Counted from the first letter of the stretch, positions 34,179 through 43,581 are shown. The stretch: 64,000 bases of DNA from PALSA-505 sp036502085 (GCA_036502085.1 DASXZD010000068.1:1-64000), one strand, 5' to 3'. Translations and numbers: made by a program. The notes: a model not told the origin generated them from the letters alone.

Positions 34179-34898
34179 GTGACCCATGACACCGGTATCG
34201 AGATCGCTGGAAGCGTGCCGCAGACCGTGACCGCCTGGTCGGATATCGGCTGCCCGTGGGCGACGCTGGCCATGCACACGCTGCACGCCGCAGCCGCCGC
34301 GCGGGGCCAGGAGATCGCAGTGAACCACCGGGCGTTTCCGCTGGAACTGTTCAACAGGATGCCGACGCCGAAGTTCATCGTCGACGCCGAGGTCGTCGTG
34401 ATCGGCGGACGACATCCGGAACTGGGCTGGCGGCCGTGGCGTGAAGCGGAATCCACCTATCCGGTGACCATGCTGCCGGCCCTGGAGGCCGTGCAAGCAG
34501 CCAAGGATCCACTGGTGGGCGGCCTGCGGGCCAGCGACGAGCTTGACACCGCGCTGCGGGCCGCGTTCTACGCCGATCACGCCTGTATCAGCATTCCCTC
34601 CGTGCTCCTGGACGTGGCGGGCCAGTGCGAGCACGTCGACGAGGCCGCGCTGGCGGCCGCGATCGCCCGCGGTGCCGGGCGCGCCGAGGTCTACCGAGAC
34701 TGGCGGATTGCCCAGGGCCCGGCGGTCAAGGGCAGCCCGCACCTGTTCGCCGCCGGAGGGTTCACCCGGCATAACCCGGGCGTGTCGTATCACTGGTCGG
34801 ACCACCCGCCCGTCGGGTTCCCCGTGTTCGAGAGCTACTCAGATGACTGGGCCGCAGAGCTCCTGGACCTGCTGGCCGAGTCCGCCGACTGCCCCTGA
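34179..34898 (+). CDS. DsbA-family thioredoxin-fold oxidoreductase
   Basis: 239 residues. Thioredoxin-fold start TAWSDIGCPWATLAMHTL, with only one cysteine of the usual C-x-x-C (CPWA), the form seen in FrnE-like or HCCA-isomerase-like cytoplasmic members. No signal peptide. GTG 34179 is preferred as start over an ATG ten codons upstream by fit to the family. Divergent from the DAHP synthase operon; membership in the cluster is doubtful. Confidence 0.78.
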   Translation: MTHDTGIEIAGSVPQTVTAWSDIGCPWATLAMHTLHAAAAARGQEIAVNHRAFPLELFNRMPTPKFIVDAEVVVIGGRHPELGWRPWREAESTYPVTMLPALEAVQAAKDPLVGGLRASDELDTALRAAFYADHACISIPSVLLDVAGQCEHVDEAALAAAIARGAGRAEVYRDWRIAQGPAVKGSPHLFAAGGFTRHNPGVSYHWSDHPPVGFPVFESYSDDWAAELLDLLAESADCP

Positions 34899-35006
34899 CT
34901 GAGTTAGCGCGAGCCCGCTGACTGCGGCGGGCCGCTGGGCGCGGTGATAGCCGGACGGCCGGCGTATGGTCGTGGTCACAGGCAGTCGCGCTTGGGCGGT
35001 GCGGTC

Positions 35007-36236
35007 ATGGGTGACATTCTCAGCCAGGGCGGGGACGGCGAGCGCGGCCGGTGGCCTGGCCGCCTGGCCGCGGCGGTGCTGGTCCTGCTGGTGGCCGTGG
35101 TGGCGGTCTGGCGCCTGCCGGGCCGCGGGCATGCCCCGGCGGCCGTCACCCCGAGTCCGGTGCAGGCGATTGCGGGCACGGCCGCCGCGGACGAAGCGGA
35201 CGGGATTGCCGGGCACGGGGTGCCCGTGCCGAGCAGCCTCCGGCTGCCGGTGGCGGGGGTGCGGCCCGCCTGGCTGGCGCCATCGACCGGTCACACGGTG
35301 CCGATCGGCGGCCTGCCGCCTGACCCGTCCGGCTACCGGTTCACCCGCGTCGGCGGGGGCTGGGCCGTGCAGGCCGAAGCCGCCGCCGGGCCGGGCTGCG
35401 GCGGTTGCGCCGGCCCGGCGCTGCCGGTCTACTTCCTGGCCAGCGGCGCGCGGCCGGCGATCCCGCTCGGCTCGGCGGACCTGGTCGCGCCGGCGGTCGC
35501 CGCGGGTGCGGTGTGGCTGACCAGCTATCCGCCGGCCGCCGATGTGAGCACCGCGGCGGGGACGGCGCGGCTGGCGGGTGCGGCCGGCGCGGCCGGCGCG
35601 CGGCAGGCCGGCCTGGCCGGGGCGGCTGGCGCTGTCGGCGCGGCGCAGCCGCCGGTGCGGCTGCCGCCGGGGTATGTGATCAAGCGGGCTACCGTGCGCG
35701 GGCTGCTGCTGGCCCCGGCCATCGCGGGACCGGGAGCGTCTGACGAGCTGTGGGATCCGGCCGCCGCGCAGGTCAGTCGCGTCTTCCCCAGGGTGATCGC
35801 GGCGAGCGCGACCCGGGTCGCGTGGATGCCGGCCTGCGCCCGGCTGTGCCAGGTGCAGGTGCTGGATCTGGCCGCCGGCCGGCAGGCCGCGGTCCGGCTG
35901 CCGGACGGCAGCTCGGTGGCCAGCGGCGCGTTCAGTCCCAGCGGCCGGTTTCTCGCGCTTCAGCTCAGCTATCCGGGAGCCGGCGATGACGGCGCGCTGG
36001 CGATCCAGCTCCTGGTGGCCTCGTCGGCCAGCGGCCGGCTGACCGCAGTGCCGGGCACCTCGGCCAGCAGCGACGCCTTGATCGGCTTCGGCTGGCCTTC
36101 GGGCAGCGACAGCCTGGTAGCCGAGTTCAGCTTCCCCGGCAAGGTGCAGGTAACGTCCTGGCAGCCCGGCGCCAGCCGGCTCGCCGTCACGGCCATCAGG
36201 CCAGGATCCGGCCAGGACCCGCTGATCATCGGATAG
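35007..36236 (+). CDS. membrane-anchored protein with beta-propeller-like extracellular domain
   Basis: 409 residues. One N-terminal transmembrane helix (about 16-36), then a long Ala/Gly-rich extracytoplasmic part. Repeats such as LDLAAGRQAAVRLPDGS and GAFSPSGRFLALQLSY resemble WD40/TolB-type propeller blades. A low-complexity AGAAGA stretch lies near residues 190-212. No catalytic motif was recognised. Function unknown; perhaps a surface sensor or binding protein. Confidence 0.6.
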   Translation: MGDILSQGGDGERGRWPGRLAAAVLVLLVAVVAVWRLPGRGHAPAAVTPSPVQAIAGTAAADEADGIAGHGVPVPSSLRLPVAGVRPAWLAPSTGHTVPIGGLPPDPSGYRFTRVGGGWAVQAEAAAGPGCGGCAGPALPVYFLASGARPAIPLGSADLVAPAVAAGAVWLTSYPPAADVSTAAGTARLAGAAGAAGARQAGLAGAAGAVGAAQPPVRLPPGYVIKRATVRGLLLAPAIAGPGASDELWDPAAAQVSRVFPRVIAASATRVAWMPACARLCQVQVLDLAAGRQAAVRLPDGSSVASGAFSPSGRFLALQLSYPGAGDDGALAIQLLVASSASGRLTAVPGTSASSDALIGFGWPSGSDSLVAEFSFPGKVQVTSWQPGASRLAVTAIRPGSGQDPLIIG

Positions 36237-36283
36237 CACCGCCGCGGAGCAGGTGAGGTCCCGCGTCTCACCATGCGAGATAC

Positions 36284-37726
36284 TCAGCTGATCCCGCAAC
36301 TGTCCCGATGGCCAGGAGCCGGGACGAGGAGGTCACCGATCGCTGCGATGCCTGCCTGGATGGCGCGCTGGCCTAGGTTGCCGAAGCCGAGCACCAGCTG
36401 CGGCGGGTCGGGTGAATGATCGTTCCGGTACCTGCTCATCCCGTAGAGGCCCACCGACCGCGCCTGGGCCGCGCGGACCACCGCATGTTCGCTGGCCCCG
36501 AAAGGAAGGTGCGCCACGGCATGAAACCCGGCCGCGAGGCCGGTCAGCCGCACCTGCGGTGCGTAGTCGGCGAGCGCCCGGATGAGGACGTCGCGGCGCG
36601 CGGAATACTCGGTGCGCATCCGTCGCAGATGCCGGTCGTAGCGGCCGGACTCCATGAGAATGGCCAGCGCGAGCTGGTCAAGGCCGGGCGATCCGCGGTC
36701 GGTCACGTGCTTGGCGTAGGCCATCGCGTCGGTCAGGGCGGGCGGACTCACGATCCAGCCGAGCCGCAAGGTGGGGGCGAGAGACTTGCTGACGGTGCCC
36801 AGCGCGACCACCCGGTCGGGTGCCAGCCCCTGGATGGTTCCGACCGGGTCCCGGTCGTAGCGAAACTCCGCGTCGTAGTCGTCCTCGACGATCGTGCCGC
36901 CCCGGCTGGCGGCCCAGTCGAGCAAGGCCAGCCGCCGCTCGGGAGCGAGGACGACGCCGGTCGGCGACTGGTGCGCGGGAGTGAGCACGACCGCTCCGGC
37001 CCCGCAGGCGTGCAGCGCCGCCACCTCCACGCCGAGCTCGTCGACGGGAACCGGAACGGCCTCGAGCCCGGCCCAGGAAGCGGCGGCGGCGAGGGTTCCC
37101 GGGGTGCCAGGGTCTTCATAGGCCACGCGGCGCACGCCCAGGCCGGCCAGCGCGTGCAGGACGAGCCACAGCGCCTGCGCCATCCCTGAGCAGATGACCA
37201 CCTGCTCAGCGATGCAGTCTGTCGCGCGGACGCGCCGCAGGTAGGCGGCCAGGACCTCGCGCAGCCGCAGATGGCCCTGGGGGTCGCCGTAGTCGAACGC
37301 GACGTTCGGCGCGATCCGGCACGCTTCGCGGACCGCCCACGCCCAGTCCTCGCGCGGGGCCGATGCGAGGTCGGGCACGCCGGACCGGAAGTCGGCGACC
37401 AGCCGGGCGGCCGGGGCAGGCGGCGGCGGGCGGGACGGCTCGGCGGACTGCGCGGCGAGGCGGGCCACCCTGGTGGCTGAGCCGCCGCGGGCGACAAGAT
37501 AGCCCTCCGCCTGCAGTTGCGCGTAGCACTCCTGGACCAGGCCGCGCGACAGGCCGAGCGCCTTGGCCAGGACCCGCGATGACGGCATCCGTTCACCGTG
37601 ACCGAGGCGGCCGGACCTGATCGCCTGCCGGAACTGGCCTTCGAGCTGGGCCCGCAGCGGCTCCGCCGTGTCCCGGTTCAGCGCGATGAGCAGGTCCGGA
37701 CCCAAACCGGACCACTCCACAGTCAT
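36284..37726 (-). CDS. MocR/PdxR-type regulator (GntR HTH fused to aminotransferase fold)
   Basis: 480 residues. N-terminal GntR winged helix (about 15-85; RMPSSRVLAKALGLSRGLVQE), then a fold-type I aminotransferase domain with EDDYDAEFRYD and the PLP lysine in TVSKSLAPTLRLGW. Such proteins bind PLP and regulate transcription, not transamination. Divergent to the MFS gene with 41 bases between, so that pump is the likely target. Confidence 0.9.
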   Translation of the reverse strand: MTVEWSGLGPDLLIALNRDTAEPLRAQLEGQFRQAIRSGRLGHGERMPSSRVLAKALGLSRGLVQECYAQLQAEGYLVARGGSATRVARLAAQSAEPSRPPPPAPAARLVADFRSGVPDLASAPREDWAWAVREACRIAPNVAFDYGDPQGHLRLREVLAAYLRRVRATDCIAEQVVICSGMAQALWLVLHALAGLGVRRVAYEDPGTPGTLAAAASWAGLEAVPVPVDELGVEVAALHACGAGAVVLTPAHQSPTGVVLAPERRLALLDWAASRGGTIVEDDYDAEFRYDRDPVGTIQGLAPDRVVALGTVSKSLAPTLRLGWIVSPPALTDAMAYAKHVTDRGSPGLDQLALAILMESGRYDRHLRRMRTEYSARRDVLIRALADYAPQVRLTGLAAGFHAVAHLPFGASEHAVVRAAQARSVGLYGMSRYRNDHSPDPPQLVLGFGNLGQRAIQAGIAAIGDLLVPAPGHRDSCGIS

Positions 37727-37767
37727 AAAAGTGGACCTTATCAGCGATCCGGTTGTTGCCTAGCGTC

Positions 37768-38955
37768 ATGACCATGACGACAGCAACCCTTGCCCCCCGC
37801 GCCCGAATCCGTCAGACGGCCCGGCCATCGCTGATCACCCGCTCGCTGCTCCTGCGGTTCGTGTCGATCATCGGCGCGTCGGTGAGCTTCTATCTGCCGC
37901 TATCGGTCATGCCGATGTACGCGAAGTCCTCCGGCGCCAGCACGGGCGCTGGCCTGGTCACCGGCGCCCTGCTGCTGACCACCGTCGCGGTCGAGCTGAT
38001 GACCCCGCGGCTGCTGGCCCGCGTCGGCTACCGGCTGTCGCTGACCGTCGGCCTGCTCCTGCTCGGCGCGCCCGCGCTCGCCCTGCTGGCGTCGTCGGAT
38101 CCGGCCGTGATCATCGGGGTGAGCATCCTCCGGGGCGCGGGCTTCGCGGTCGCCACCGTCGCGGGCGGCGCGCTCACCGCCTCGCTGATCCCGCCGGAAC
38201 GCCGCGGCGAGGGACTGGGCCTGGTCGGGATCGTCGGCGGTGTCCCGGCACTGGTGGCGCTGCCGGCGGGCGTGTGGGTGGCCGCTCACTGGGGCTTCGG
38301 CCCGGTGTTCGCCGCGACGGCCGCCGCGGCGCTACTGGCCCTCGTCGTGATGCCGGGAATGCCCGGCGACCGCGGCGCGGACGTCCATGCGCACGAGGTG
38401 CTGCCCAGGCTCCGCGACCGGGCCCTGCGCAGGCCAGCCGCCGTGTTCTCCGCGTCGGCGATGGCGGCGGGCGTGCTGGTGACCTTCGTGCCGCTGGCCA
38501 TCGCGGGCCGGTCCGCCGCGGTGGCCACCATCGCGCTGTTCGCCCAGCCGGCGGCGTCCACGCTGGCGCGCTGGGCGGCAGGGAAGACCGGGGACCGGCG
38601 CGGGCATGCCAGGCTCCTCTGCCCCGGGGTCGTGCTGTCCGCCGTCGGCATGGCCGCCCTGGCCGCGACGTCCAGCCCGGCCTTGGTGATCGGCGGCGCC
38701 GCCGCGTTCGGAGTCGGCTTCGGGCTGCTGCAGAACGCGACCCTCACGCTGATGTACGCGCGCGTCCCCGCCAGCGGGCAGACGGCGGTCAGCGCGATCT
38801 GGAACGCCGCCTACGACGCCGGCATGGGCGCCGGCGCGATCGGCATGGGCCTGCTCGCCGGGCACATCGGGTACTCGGGCGTGTTCCTGCTAACCGCCGC
38901 CCTGGTCATGACGGCCCTGCTCGGCGCCCGGCGGGAATCGGCCGCCGGACGCTGA
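37768..38955 (+). CDS. MFS transporter
   Basis: 395 residues with 12 hydrophobic segments; RLLARVGYRLSLTVGLLLLG after TM2 and PPERRGEGLGLVGIVGG are major-facilitator features. Efflux of a small molecule is likely. Start at 37768; a second ATG two codons on is equally possible. Shares a short promoter with the MocR gene, whose product probably controls it. Confidence 0.85.
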   Translation: MTMTTATLAPRARIRQTARPSLITRSLLLRFVSIIGASVSFYLPLSVMPMYAKSSGASTGAGLVTGALLLTTVAVELMTPRLLARVGYRLSLTVGLLLLGAPALALLASSDPAVIIGVSILRGAGFAVATVAGGALTASLIPPERRGEGLGLVGIVGGVPALVALPAGVWVAAHWGFGPVFAATAAAALLALVVMPGMPGDRGADVHAHEVLPRLRDRALRRPAAVFSASAMAAGVLVTFVPLAIAGRSAAVATIALFAQPAASTLARWAAGKTGDRRGHARLLCPGVVLSAVGMAALAATSSPALVIGGAAAFGVGFGLLQNATLTLMYARVPASGQTAVSAIWNAAYDAGMGAGAIGMGLLAGHIGYSGVFLLTAALVMTALLGARRESAAGR

Positions 38956-38979
38956 CCCGCCCAGCCCCGCCTGCTGAGA

Positions 38980-39048
38980 AGGACATTTTCCTCCCGAACG
39001 GGCTTGCGCCCCAAGCCGGTCCCCGCCCCAAGGGCGTGCCCGTTGCGG
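38980..39048 (+). repeat. dispersed 69-bp repeat, copy A
   Basis: Shares AGGACA-TTTT, then a long identical block (GAACGGGCTTGCGCCCCAAG onward, about 34 bases from 38995) and GCGTGCCCGTTGCGG with copy B at 42382-42451, same orientation. It can fold: AACGGGC pairs with GCCCGTT, and inside it GGCTTG with CAAGCC. A REP-like structured repeat. Confidence 0.8.
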
Positions 39049-39065
39049 GGTCAAGCTTGGTATGC

Positions 39066-39095
39066 CTGAGATAACACAAGTTTGCGTTATCTCAG
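39066..39095 (+). promoter_or_regulatory. 30-bp near-perfect palindrome, operator of the GbsR/MarR gene
   Basis: CTGAGATAAC (39066-39075) and GTTATCTCAG (39086-39095) are perfect inverted arms; the inner bases extend symmetry to 13 of 15 per half. It ends 21 bases before the GTG of the regulator, where its promoter must lie. A natural autoregulatory site for a dimeric winged-helix protein. Confidence 0.65.
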
Positions 39096-39116
39096 ACATA
39101 CATGTAATCTCGTGCC

Positions 39117-39617
39117 GTGCCGACAGATGCAAAGATCACGTTCGCCGACCATGCTGGCCGCTTCTACGCCCGCCAGTACGCGATGGCGCCGATGGTGGGC
39201 CGCCTGGTGGGTTACCTGGCCGTGTGCGAGCCCAGGGAGCAGAGCATCGCCGAGCTGGCCGAGGCGCTGCTGGCCAGCCGCAGCGCGATCGCCGGCGCGG
39301 TCAAAACGCTGGAGAATCTCGGCCTGATCCGCCGAACGCGGGCCGCCGGGGAACGCATGGATCGGGTCCGCATCAGCATGGCCTCCGCGCAGGCGATGGG
39401 GTTCGACGTCTCTGAGTACCGGGAGCAGGGGGAGCTTGCCCGGGAGGGCCTGCGGGCGATCGCCGGTGCCCCGCTCGAACGGCGGGCGGTGCTGCTGGAG
39501 TGGGCCGCGTTCGCCGATTTCCTCACCGAGCGGCTGCCCCTGCTGGAGAAGGACTGGAAAACGTACCGCGAAGCACTGCGCGCCGCCGGCGAACTGCCCG
39601 GCGCCCCGCCCGACTGA
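39117..39617 (+). CDS. GbsR/MarR-family transcriptional regulator
   Basis: 166 residues. Winged helix about 35-95 (LAEALLASRSAIAGAVKTLENLGLI), followed by helices with Glu/Arg-rich dimer contacts. GTG start just past the palindrome. It heads an apparent operon with an ABC drug-export pair (55 bases to the ATPase gene), the usual arrangement for an efflux repressor relieved by its drug. Confidence 0.87.
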   Translation: MPTDAKITFADHAGRFYARQYAMAPMVGRLVGYLAVCEPREQSIAELAEALLASRSAIAGAVKTLENLGLIRRTRAAGERMDRVRISMASAQAMGFDVSEYREQGELAREGLRAIAGAPLERRAVLLEWAAFADFLTERLPLLEKDWKTYREALRAAGELPGAPPD

Positions 39618-39658
39618 GCTGCGCGCCGCCGGCGAGCTGCCGGCGCCCCGCCGACTGA
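39576..39658 (+). repeat. tandem duplication of the regulator gene end
   Basis: The last 42 bases of the regulator gene, including its TGA, are repeated as a 40-base slightly degenerate copy (39619-39658), which ends in its own CGACTGA. The copy lies in the gap before the ABC ATPase. Confidence 0.85.
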
Positions 39659-39672
39659 AAGGCCGAGGAACA

Positions 39673-40650
39673 ATGACGAGTGGCTCAACCATGCCCGCGG
39701 TCGCCGCCCGCGGGATGCGCAAGTCGTTCGGCGAGCACCGCGTGCTCGACGAGGTCGACCTCACGGTCGCCGAGGGCTCGATTTTCGCCCTGCTCGGCCC
39801 GAACGGGGCCGGCAAGACCACCATGGTGCGCATCCTGTCCACCCTGATCCGGGCCGACGGCGGTGACATCCGGGTCGCCGGGCACGACGTGGCCACCGAG
39901 CCGGACGGGGTACGTGCCGCCATCGGGGTCACCGGCCAGTTCTCCGCGGTGGACAACCTGCTCACCGGCACGGAGAACCTGCGGCTGATGGCCGACCTGC
40001 GCCATCTGGGCCGCCGTGCCGGTCCGCGGCGGGTGACCGAACTGCTCGAGCGGTTCGACCTCACCGACGCGGCGGACAAGCTGCTGTCCGCCTACTCCGG
40101 GGGAATGCGGCGACGGCTGGACCTGGCCATGACGCTCGTCGGCGACCCCAGGCTGATCTTCCTGGACGAGCCCACCACCGGGCTGGACCCGCGCAGCCGC
40201 CGCACCATGTGGCAGATCATCGGCGAGCTGGCCGCCGACGGTGTCACGATCTTCCTCACTACCCAGTACCTCGACGAGGCCGACCAGCTCGCCGACCGGA
40301 TCGCGGTGCTCGATCACGGCCGCATCGTCGCTGAGGGGACCTCCGCCGAGCTCAAACGCCGCGTCCCCGGCGGGCACATCGAGCTCCAGTTCGCCGACCC
40401 GCACGCGCTGCGCCAGGCCGCCGAACTGCTCGGTACCGCCCAGCCCGACCCCGAGCAGCTGGCCCTGCAGGTACCGGGCGATGGCACGGTGGCTTCGCTG
40501 CGCCGCCTGCTCGGCCAGCTGGACAGCGCCCGCATCGAGGTCGAGAACCTGTCGATCCACACCCCCGACCTGGACGACGTGTTCTTCGCCGTCACCGGCC
40601 ATCCCACGGCTGAACCGACCCCATCGAAGCAGGAAGCCCTTCAGCGATGA
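39673..40650 (+). CDS. ABC drug exporter, ATP-binding subunit (DrrA family)
   Basis: 325 residues. Walker A GPNGAGKT (42-49), signature YSGGMRRRLDLAMTL, Walker B LIFLDEPTTGLD, and the DrrA-type C-terminal extension ending near DLDDVFFAVTG. Couples ATP hydrolysis to export through the permease encoded next, whose ATG overlaps this TGA. Regulated presumably by the GbsR/MarR protein upstream. Confidence 0.93.
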   Translation: MTSGSTMPAVAARGMRKSFGEHRVLDEVDLTVAEGSIFALLGPNGAGKTTMVRILSTLIRADGGDIRVAGHDVATEPDGVRAAIGVTGQFSAVDNLLTGTENLRLMADLRHLGRRAGPRRVTELLERFDLTDAADKLLSAYSGGMRRRLDLAMTLVGDPRLIFLDEPTTGLDPRSRRTMWQIIGELAADGVTIFLTTQYLDEADQLADRIAVLDHGRIVAEGTSAELKRRVPGGHIELQFADPHALRQAAELLGTAQPDPEQLALQVPGDGTVASLRRLLGQLDSARIEVENLSIHTPDLDDVFFAVTGHPTAEPTPSKQEALQR

Positions 40651-41447
40651 CCTCCCTCACTTATACCGTCAGCGACTCCGCGACGATGCTGCGCCGCAAC
40701 CTCAAACATCAGCTCCGCTATCCATCGGTCACGCTGATGCTCGCCGGCATGCCCATCGTGTTCCTGTTGCTGTTCGTCTACGTCTTCGGCGGCCAGCTCG
40801 GCGCCGGGCTCGGCGGCCATCACGGCAACCGGGCTAGCTACCTCACCTACGTCGTGCCCGGCATCTTGATCATGGCAGTGGCCTCGGCCGCACTGGGCAC
40901 CGCGCTGTCGGTCGCCACCGACATGACCGGCGGCATCATCGACCGGTTCCGCACGATGGCCATCGCCCGCGGCGCCGTGCTGACCGGCCACGTGATCGGC
41001 AGCACGATCCAGACCGCGATCAGCGTCACGATCGTGCTCGGTGTCGCCCTGGCCCTCGGATACCGCCCCACCGCCGGCCCGCTCGCCTGGCTGGCCGCGG
41101 TCGGCGTGCTGGTCCTGTTCACCTTCGCGCTCGTCTGGCTGTCCGCCGCCCTCGGCCTGGCCGCGAAAAGCGTCGAGACCGCCAGCAACACTCCCATGTT
41201 CCTGACCCTGCTGCCTTTGCTCAGCAGCGGATTCGTCCCGACCGGCACCATGCCGCCCGGGCTGCGCCAATTCGCCGAGTACCAGCCCTACACCCCCGTC
41301 ACCCAGACCGTGCGCGGACTGCTCACCGGTGCTCCCATCGGCACCCACGCCATCGCCGCCGTCGCCTGGAGCATCGGCATCTCACTGGCCTGCTACCTGT
41401 GGGCCGTGCGCCTCTACAACCGCCGCCGAGCAGCCGAGCCAAAGTGA
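40647..41447 (+). CDS. ABC-2 type drug export permease (DrrB family)
   Basis: 266 residues, six hydrophobic segments and the ABC-2 signature near LLSSGFVPTGTMPPGLRQFAEYQPYTPVTQTVRGLL. Partner of the preceding DrrA-type ATPase. ATGA overlap with that gene. Substrate unknown; could be a product of either flanking cluster. Confidence 0.92.
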   Translation: MTSLTYTVSDSATMLRRNLKHQLRYPSVTLMLAGMPIVFLLLFVYVFGGQLGAGLGGHHGNRASYLTYVVPGILIMAVASAALGTALSVATDMTGGIIDRFRTMAIARGAVLTGHVIGSTIQTAISVTIVLGVALALGYRPTAGPLAWLAAVGVLVLFTFALVWLSAALGLAAKSVETASNTPMFLTLLPLLSSGFVPTGTMPPGLRQFAEYQPYTPVTQTVRGLLTGAPIGTHAIAAVAWSIGISLACYLWAVRLYNRRRAAEPK

Positions 41448-41585
41448 CAGCCAGCCAGTTTCCGCTCCACGCGACCTGGCACAGCCTCGCGGTGACCGCG
41501 CAGTCCGCCCAGAGTGCGATCGGGCATGAGGGCGAGCGCGGAAGCTACGTCGGCTGGGGACTGCGCGGGCTGGGCGCGGCAGCCC

Positions 41586-41639
41586 CATGATCGCGAAGAC
41601 CTTTACGTGCGGGGGTACGCCAAAGTCTTCGCGATCATG
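41586..41639. terminator. hairpin between convergent genes
   Basis: Perfect 15-bp arms CATGATCGCGAAGAC (41586-41600) and GTCTTCGCGATCATG (41625-41639) with a 24-base loop. It lies between the convergent permease and Dph6-like genes, so it likely ends both transcripts. No T run follows. The remaining ~190 bases of this gap show no gene. Confidence 0.65.
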
Positions 41640-41684
41640 AGGCGGTGATCATGGGAGTGGCGGCTTCGCCCGTCGGGAGCGTGG

Positions 41685-42359
41685 TCAGTCAGGCGCCGGC
41701 AGCACGTCGGTGAACACGAAGCCGTCGCGCTCGATGGTCTCGCCGACCGTCACCGCCAGCGGGTGAGTGAAGCCGGGCCCGTCGGTCACGAACGTGTGAA
41801 ACTCGCCGTTCTCGCCGCAGGGGTCGACACCGTCCGGCAGCGACCGCAGCAGCGCCTCGTCATACCAGCGCCCCGCGATCGCCTTGGGCGCCTGGGCCGG
41901 ATCGACGCAGGTGATGACCGCGCGGACGCCGCGGGCCAGCATCTCGCGGGCGAGCGCGCCAGTGGGCTGCCGCCACAACGGGAAGACCGGCGTCAGGCCG
42001 GTCCCGGCGAGCGAGGCCTCGCGGTAGGCGCGCACCTCCGCCAGGAACAGGTCGCCGAACACAATCCGGCTGACACCCTGCTGCCGGGCGACGTCGCAGG
42101 CCGCCGACATCCGCTGCTCGTAAACCTCGTTCGGGCACGGCCAGGGCAGCTCGACAACGTGCAGCGGCAGGCCGAGCGCGGCCGCCTGCGCCTCGAGCAG
42201 CACGCGGCGGACGGCGTGCATCGCCACCCGGCCGGCGGCCGCGTTCACCGTGGTCAGCAGCCCGGCCACGCTGATCTCGCCGCCGGAGCGGACCCTGTCG
42301 AGCGCCAGCGTACTGTCCTTGCCGCTGGACCAGCTCATCCACGCTTTCGGCCGCGTCAC
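41685..42359 (-). CDS. Dph6-like adenine-nucleotide alpha-hydrolase family ATPase
   Basis: 224 residues. PP-loop SSGKDSTLAL at the N-terminus and the Dph6-type blocks VVFGDLFL-like IVFGDLFLAEVRAYRE and ENGEFHTFVTDGP. Family members adenylate a carboxylate for amidation, as in diphthamide synthesis. Start is GTG 42359, placing the PP-loop at residue 12; sequence upstream is repeat DNA. Bacterial role unknown. Confidence 0.82.
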   Translation of the reverse strand: MTRPKAWMSWSSGKDSTLALDRVRSGGEISVAGLLTTVNAAAGRVAMHAVRRVLLEAQAAALGLPLHVVELPWPCPNEVYEQRMSAACDVARQQGVSRIVFGDLFLAEVRAYREASLAGTGLTPVFPLWRQPTGALAREMLARGVRAVITCVDPAQAPKAIAGRWYDEALLRSLPDGVDPCGENGEFHTFVTDGPGFTHPLAVTVGETIERDGFVFTDVLPAPD

Positions 42360-42381
42360 CCGGTCATTCTGCCTCCTGGCC

Positions 42382-42451
42382 AGGACAATTTTTATTCCGA
42401 ACGGGCTTGCGCCCCAAGCCGGTCCCCGCCGCGCGAGCGTGCCCGTTGCGG
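42382..42451 (+). repeat. dispersed 69-bp repeat, copy B
   Basis: Second copy of the repeat at 38980-39048, same orientation, differing mainly around the inner CCCCAAGG/GCGCGAGC stretch. With copy A it brackets the regulator-ABC-Dph6 segment. The gap up to 42581 has no other feature except the ribosome site of the next gene. Confidence 0.8.
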
Positions 42452-42581
42452 CGAGCGCGCTGAGCCGGGGCAATCTTGGAGGTGCCCCTGCGTGCGCCGC
42501 GGCGGCACGATGACAGGGCGGCCGGCCGGGTACATTTCCCTGCGGCAGCCGGTGGCCCGCCCTGGAAGGAAGAGAGGGAGC

Positions 42582-43562
42582 ATGCCGACTATCCGCGGTG
42601 CTCTGCGCGGGCTCGTGCTGTCGCCCGCACTGGACGAGGTGACCTTCGCCAAGCGGGGCTTCCCCGGCCCGCGATCCGCCGCTACCGAGCAGCTTGAGGC
42701 GGTCCCCCAGGCGGTCATCTGCGGCTTTGAGTGGGGCATCGAGGCGCGCAATCAGTGGGAGGTGGAGCGAAGGCTGAATATGGTGGAGCCTGCGCTGCTC
42801 GGCTTCGCCTACGAGGGCGTCACGATGGCCTTCACCGTCCGCGATGCGATGGGCCGCGGCCACCGCACGCAAGACCTCCTGCTCGGGCCGGGACGGCCGC
42901 ACATCTTCCTCGCCTATATCGGCATGGGCTTCGCCATGGCGCGCTTGCCCCGGCCGCTATGGAAGAAGGTGCTCCCCGACCTGGACGGCTGCGAGTTCCA
43001 TCCGACCATGAGCTGGCTTGCCGTCGACGGCTACGGGTTCGATCGCGCCTACTTCGAGACCAAGCGCTGGGTGGACGGGCAGCAGACGCCGGCGCCGTAC
43101 CCATGGGAGGGCTCGCCCGACTACTTCCTGCGGGCCGTGGACCAGGGCATCGGCCGGGCGCTGTGGTTCATCTGCAACGCCAGCGTTCCGGGCGTCGCGG
43201 CCGCGGTGAGACGGTTCGCCAGCCACCGCCACGCCGACCTCTGGAGCGGCGTGGGGCTGGCGTCGGCGTTCGCCGGCGGCTGCGGCCAGGACGGATTCGC
43301 GGCGCTGCGCCGCGAATCCGGTGAGCACTGGACCGAGCTTGCCCTGGGAGTGGTGTTCGCGATCAAGGCGCGGACGTACGCGGGATTCCTGCCGCCCCAC
43401 ACCGAGGCCGCCGGCCAGACCATGGCGGATCTGTCCGCCGAGGCGGCAGTCGCGCTGGCCGACGACACCAAGCCTGGCGGCGAGCCGGGTGACCTGCCCG
43501 CCTACGAAGTGTGGCGGCAGAACATCCGCGGCCGCCTCGCCGCGAAGGTGAGCAGGCCATGA
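42582..43562 (+). CDS. DUF1702-family protein
   Basis: 326 residues. GIEARNQWEVERRLNMVEP, FAYEGVTMAFTVRDAM and AYIGMGFAMARLP are typical of DUF1702, a family of unknown function found again and again in enediyne clusters (the UnbL-type protein). GAGAGGGAGC precedes the ATG. The start of the right-hand locus by gene content. It has no partner UnbV or UnbU genes here. Confidence 0.85.
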   Translation: MPTIRGALRGLVLSPALDEVTFAKRGFPGPRSAATEQLEAVPQAVICGFEWGIEARNQWEVERRLNMVEPALLGFAYEGVTMAFTVRDAMGRGHRTQDLLLGPGRPHIFLAYIGMGFAMARLPRPLWKKVLPDLDGCEFHPTMSWLAVDGYGFDRAYFETKRWVDGQQTPAPYPWEGSPDYFLRAVDQGIGRALWFICNASVPGVAAAVRRFASHRHADLWSGVGLASAFAGGCGQDGFAALRRESGEHWTELALGVVFAIKARTYAGFLPPHTEAAGQTMADLSAEAAVALADDTKPGGEPGDLPAYEVWRQNIRGRLAAKVSRP

Positions 43563-43581
43563 GCGTCGCGGGTCACTGAGA

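Noticed and set aside
38980..42451. Integration (att) sites of a mobile island
   Set aside because: Direct repeats flank the segment, but there is no integrase, transposase or tRNA gene beside them.
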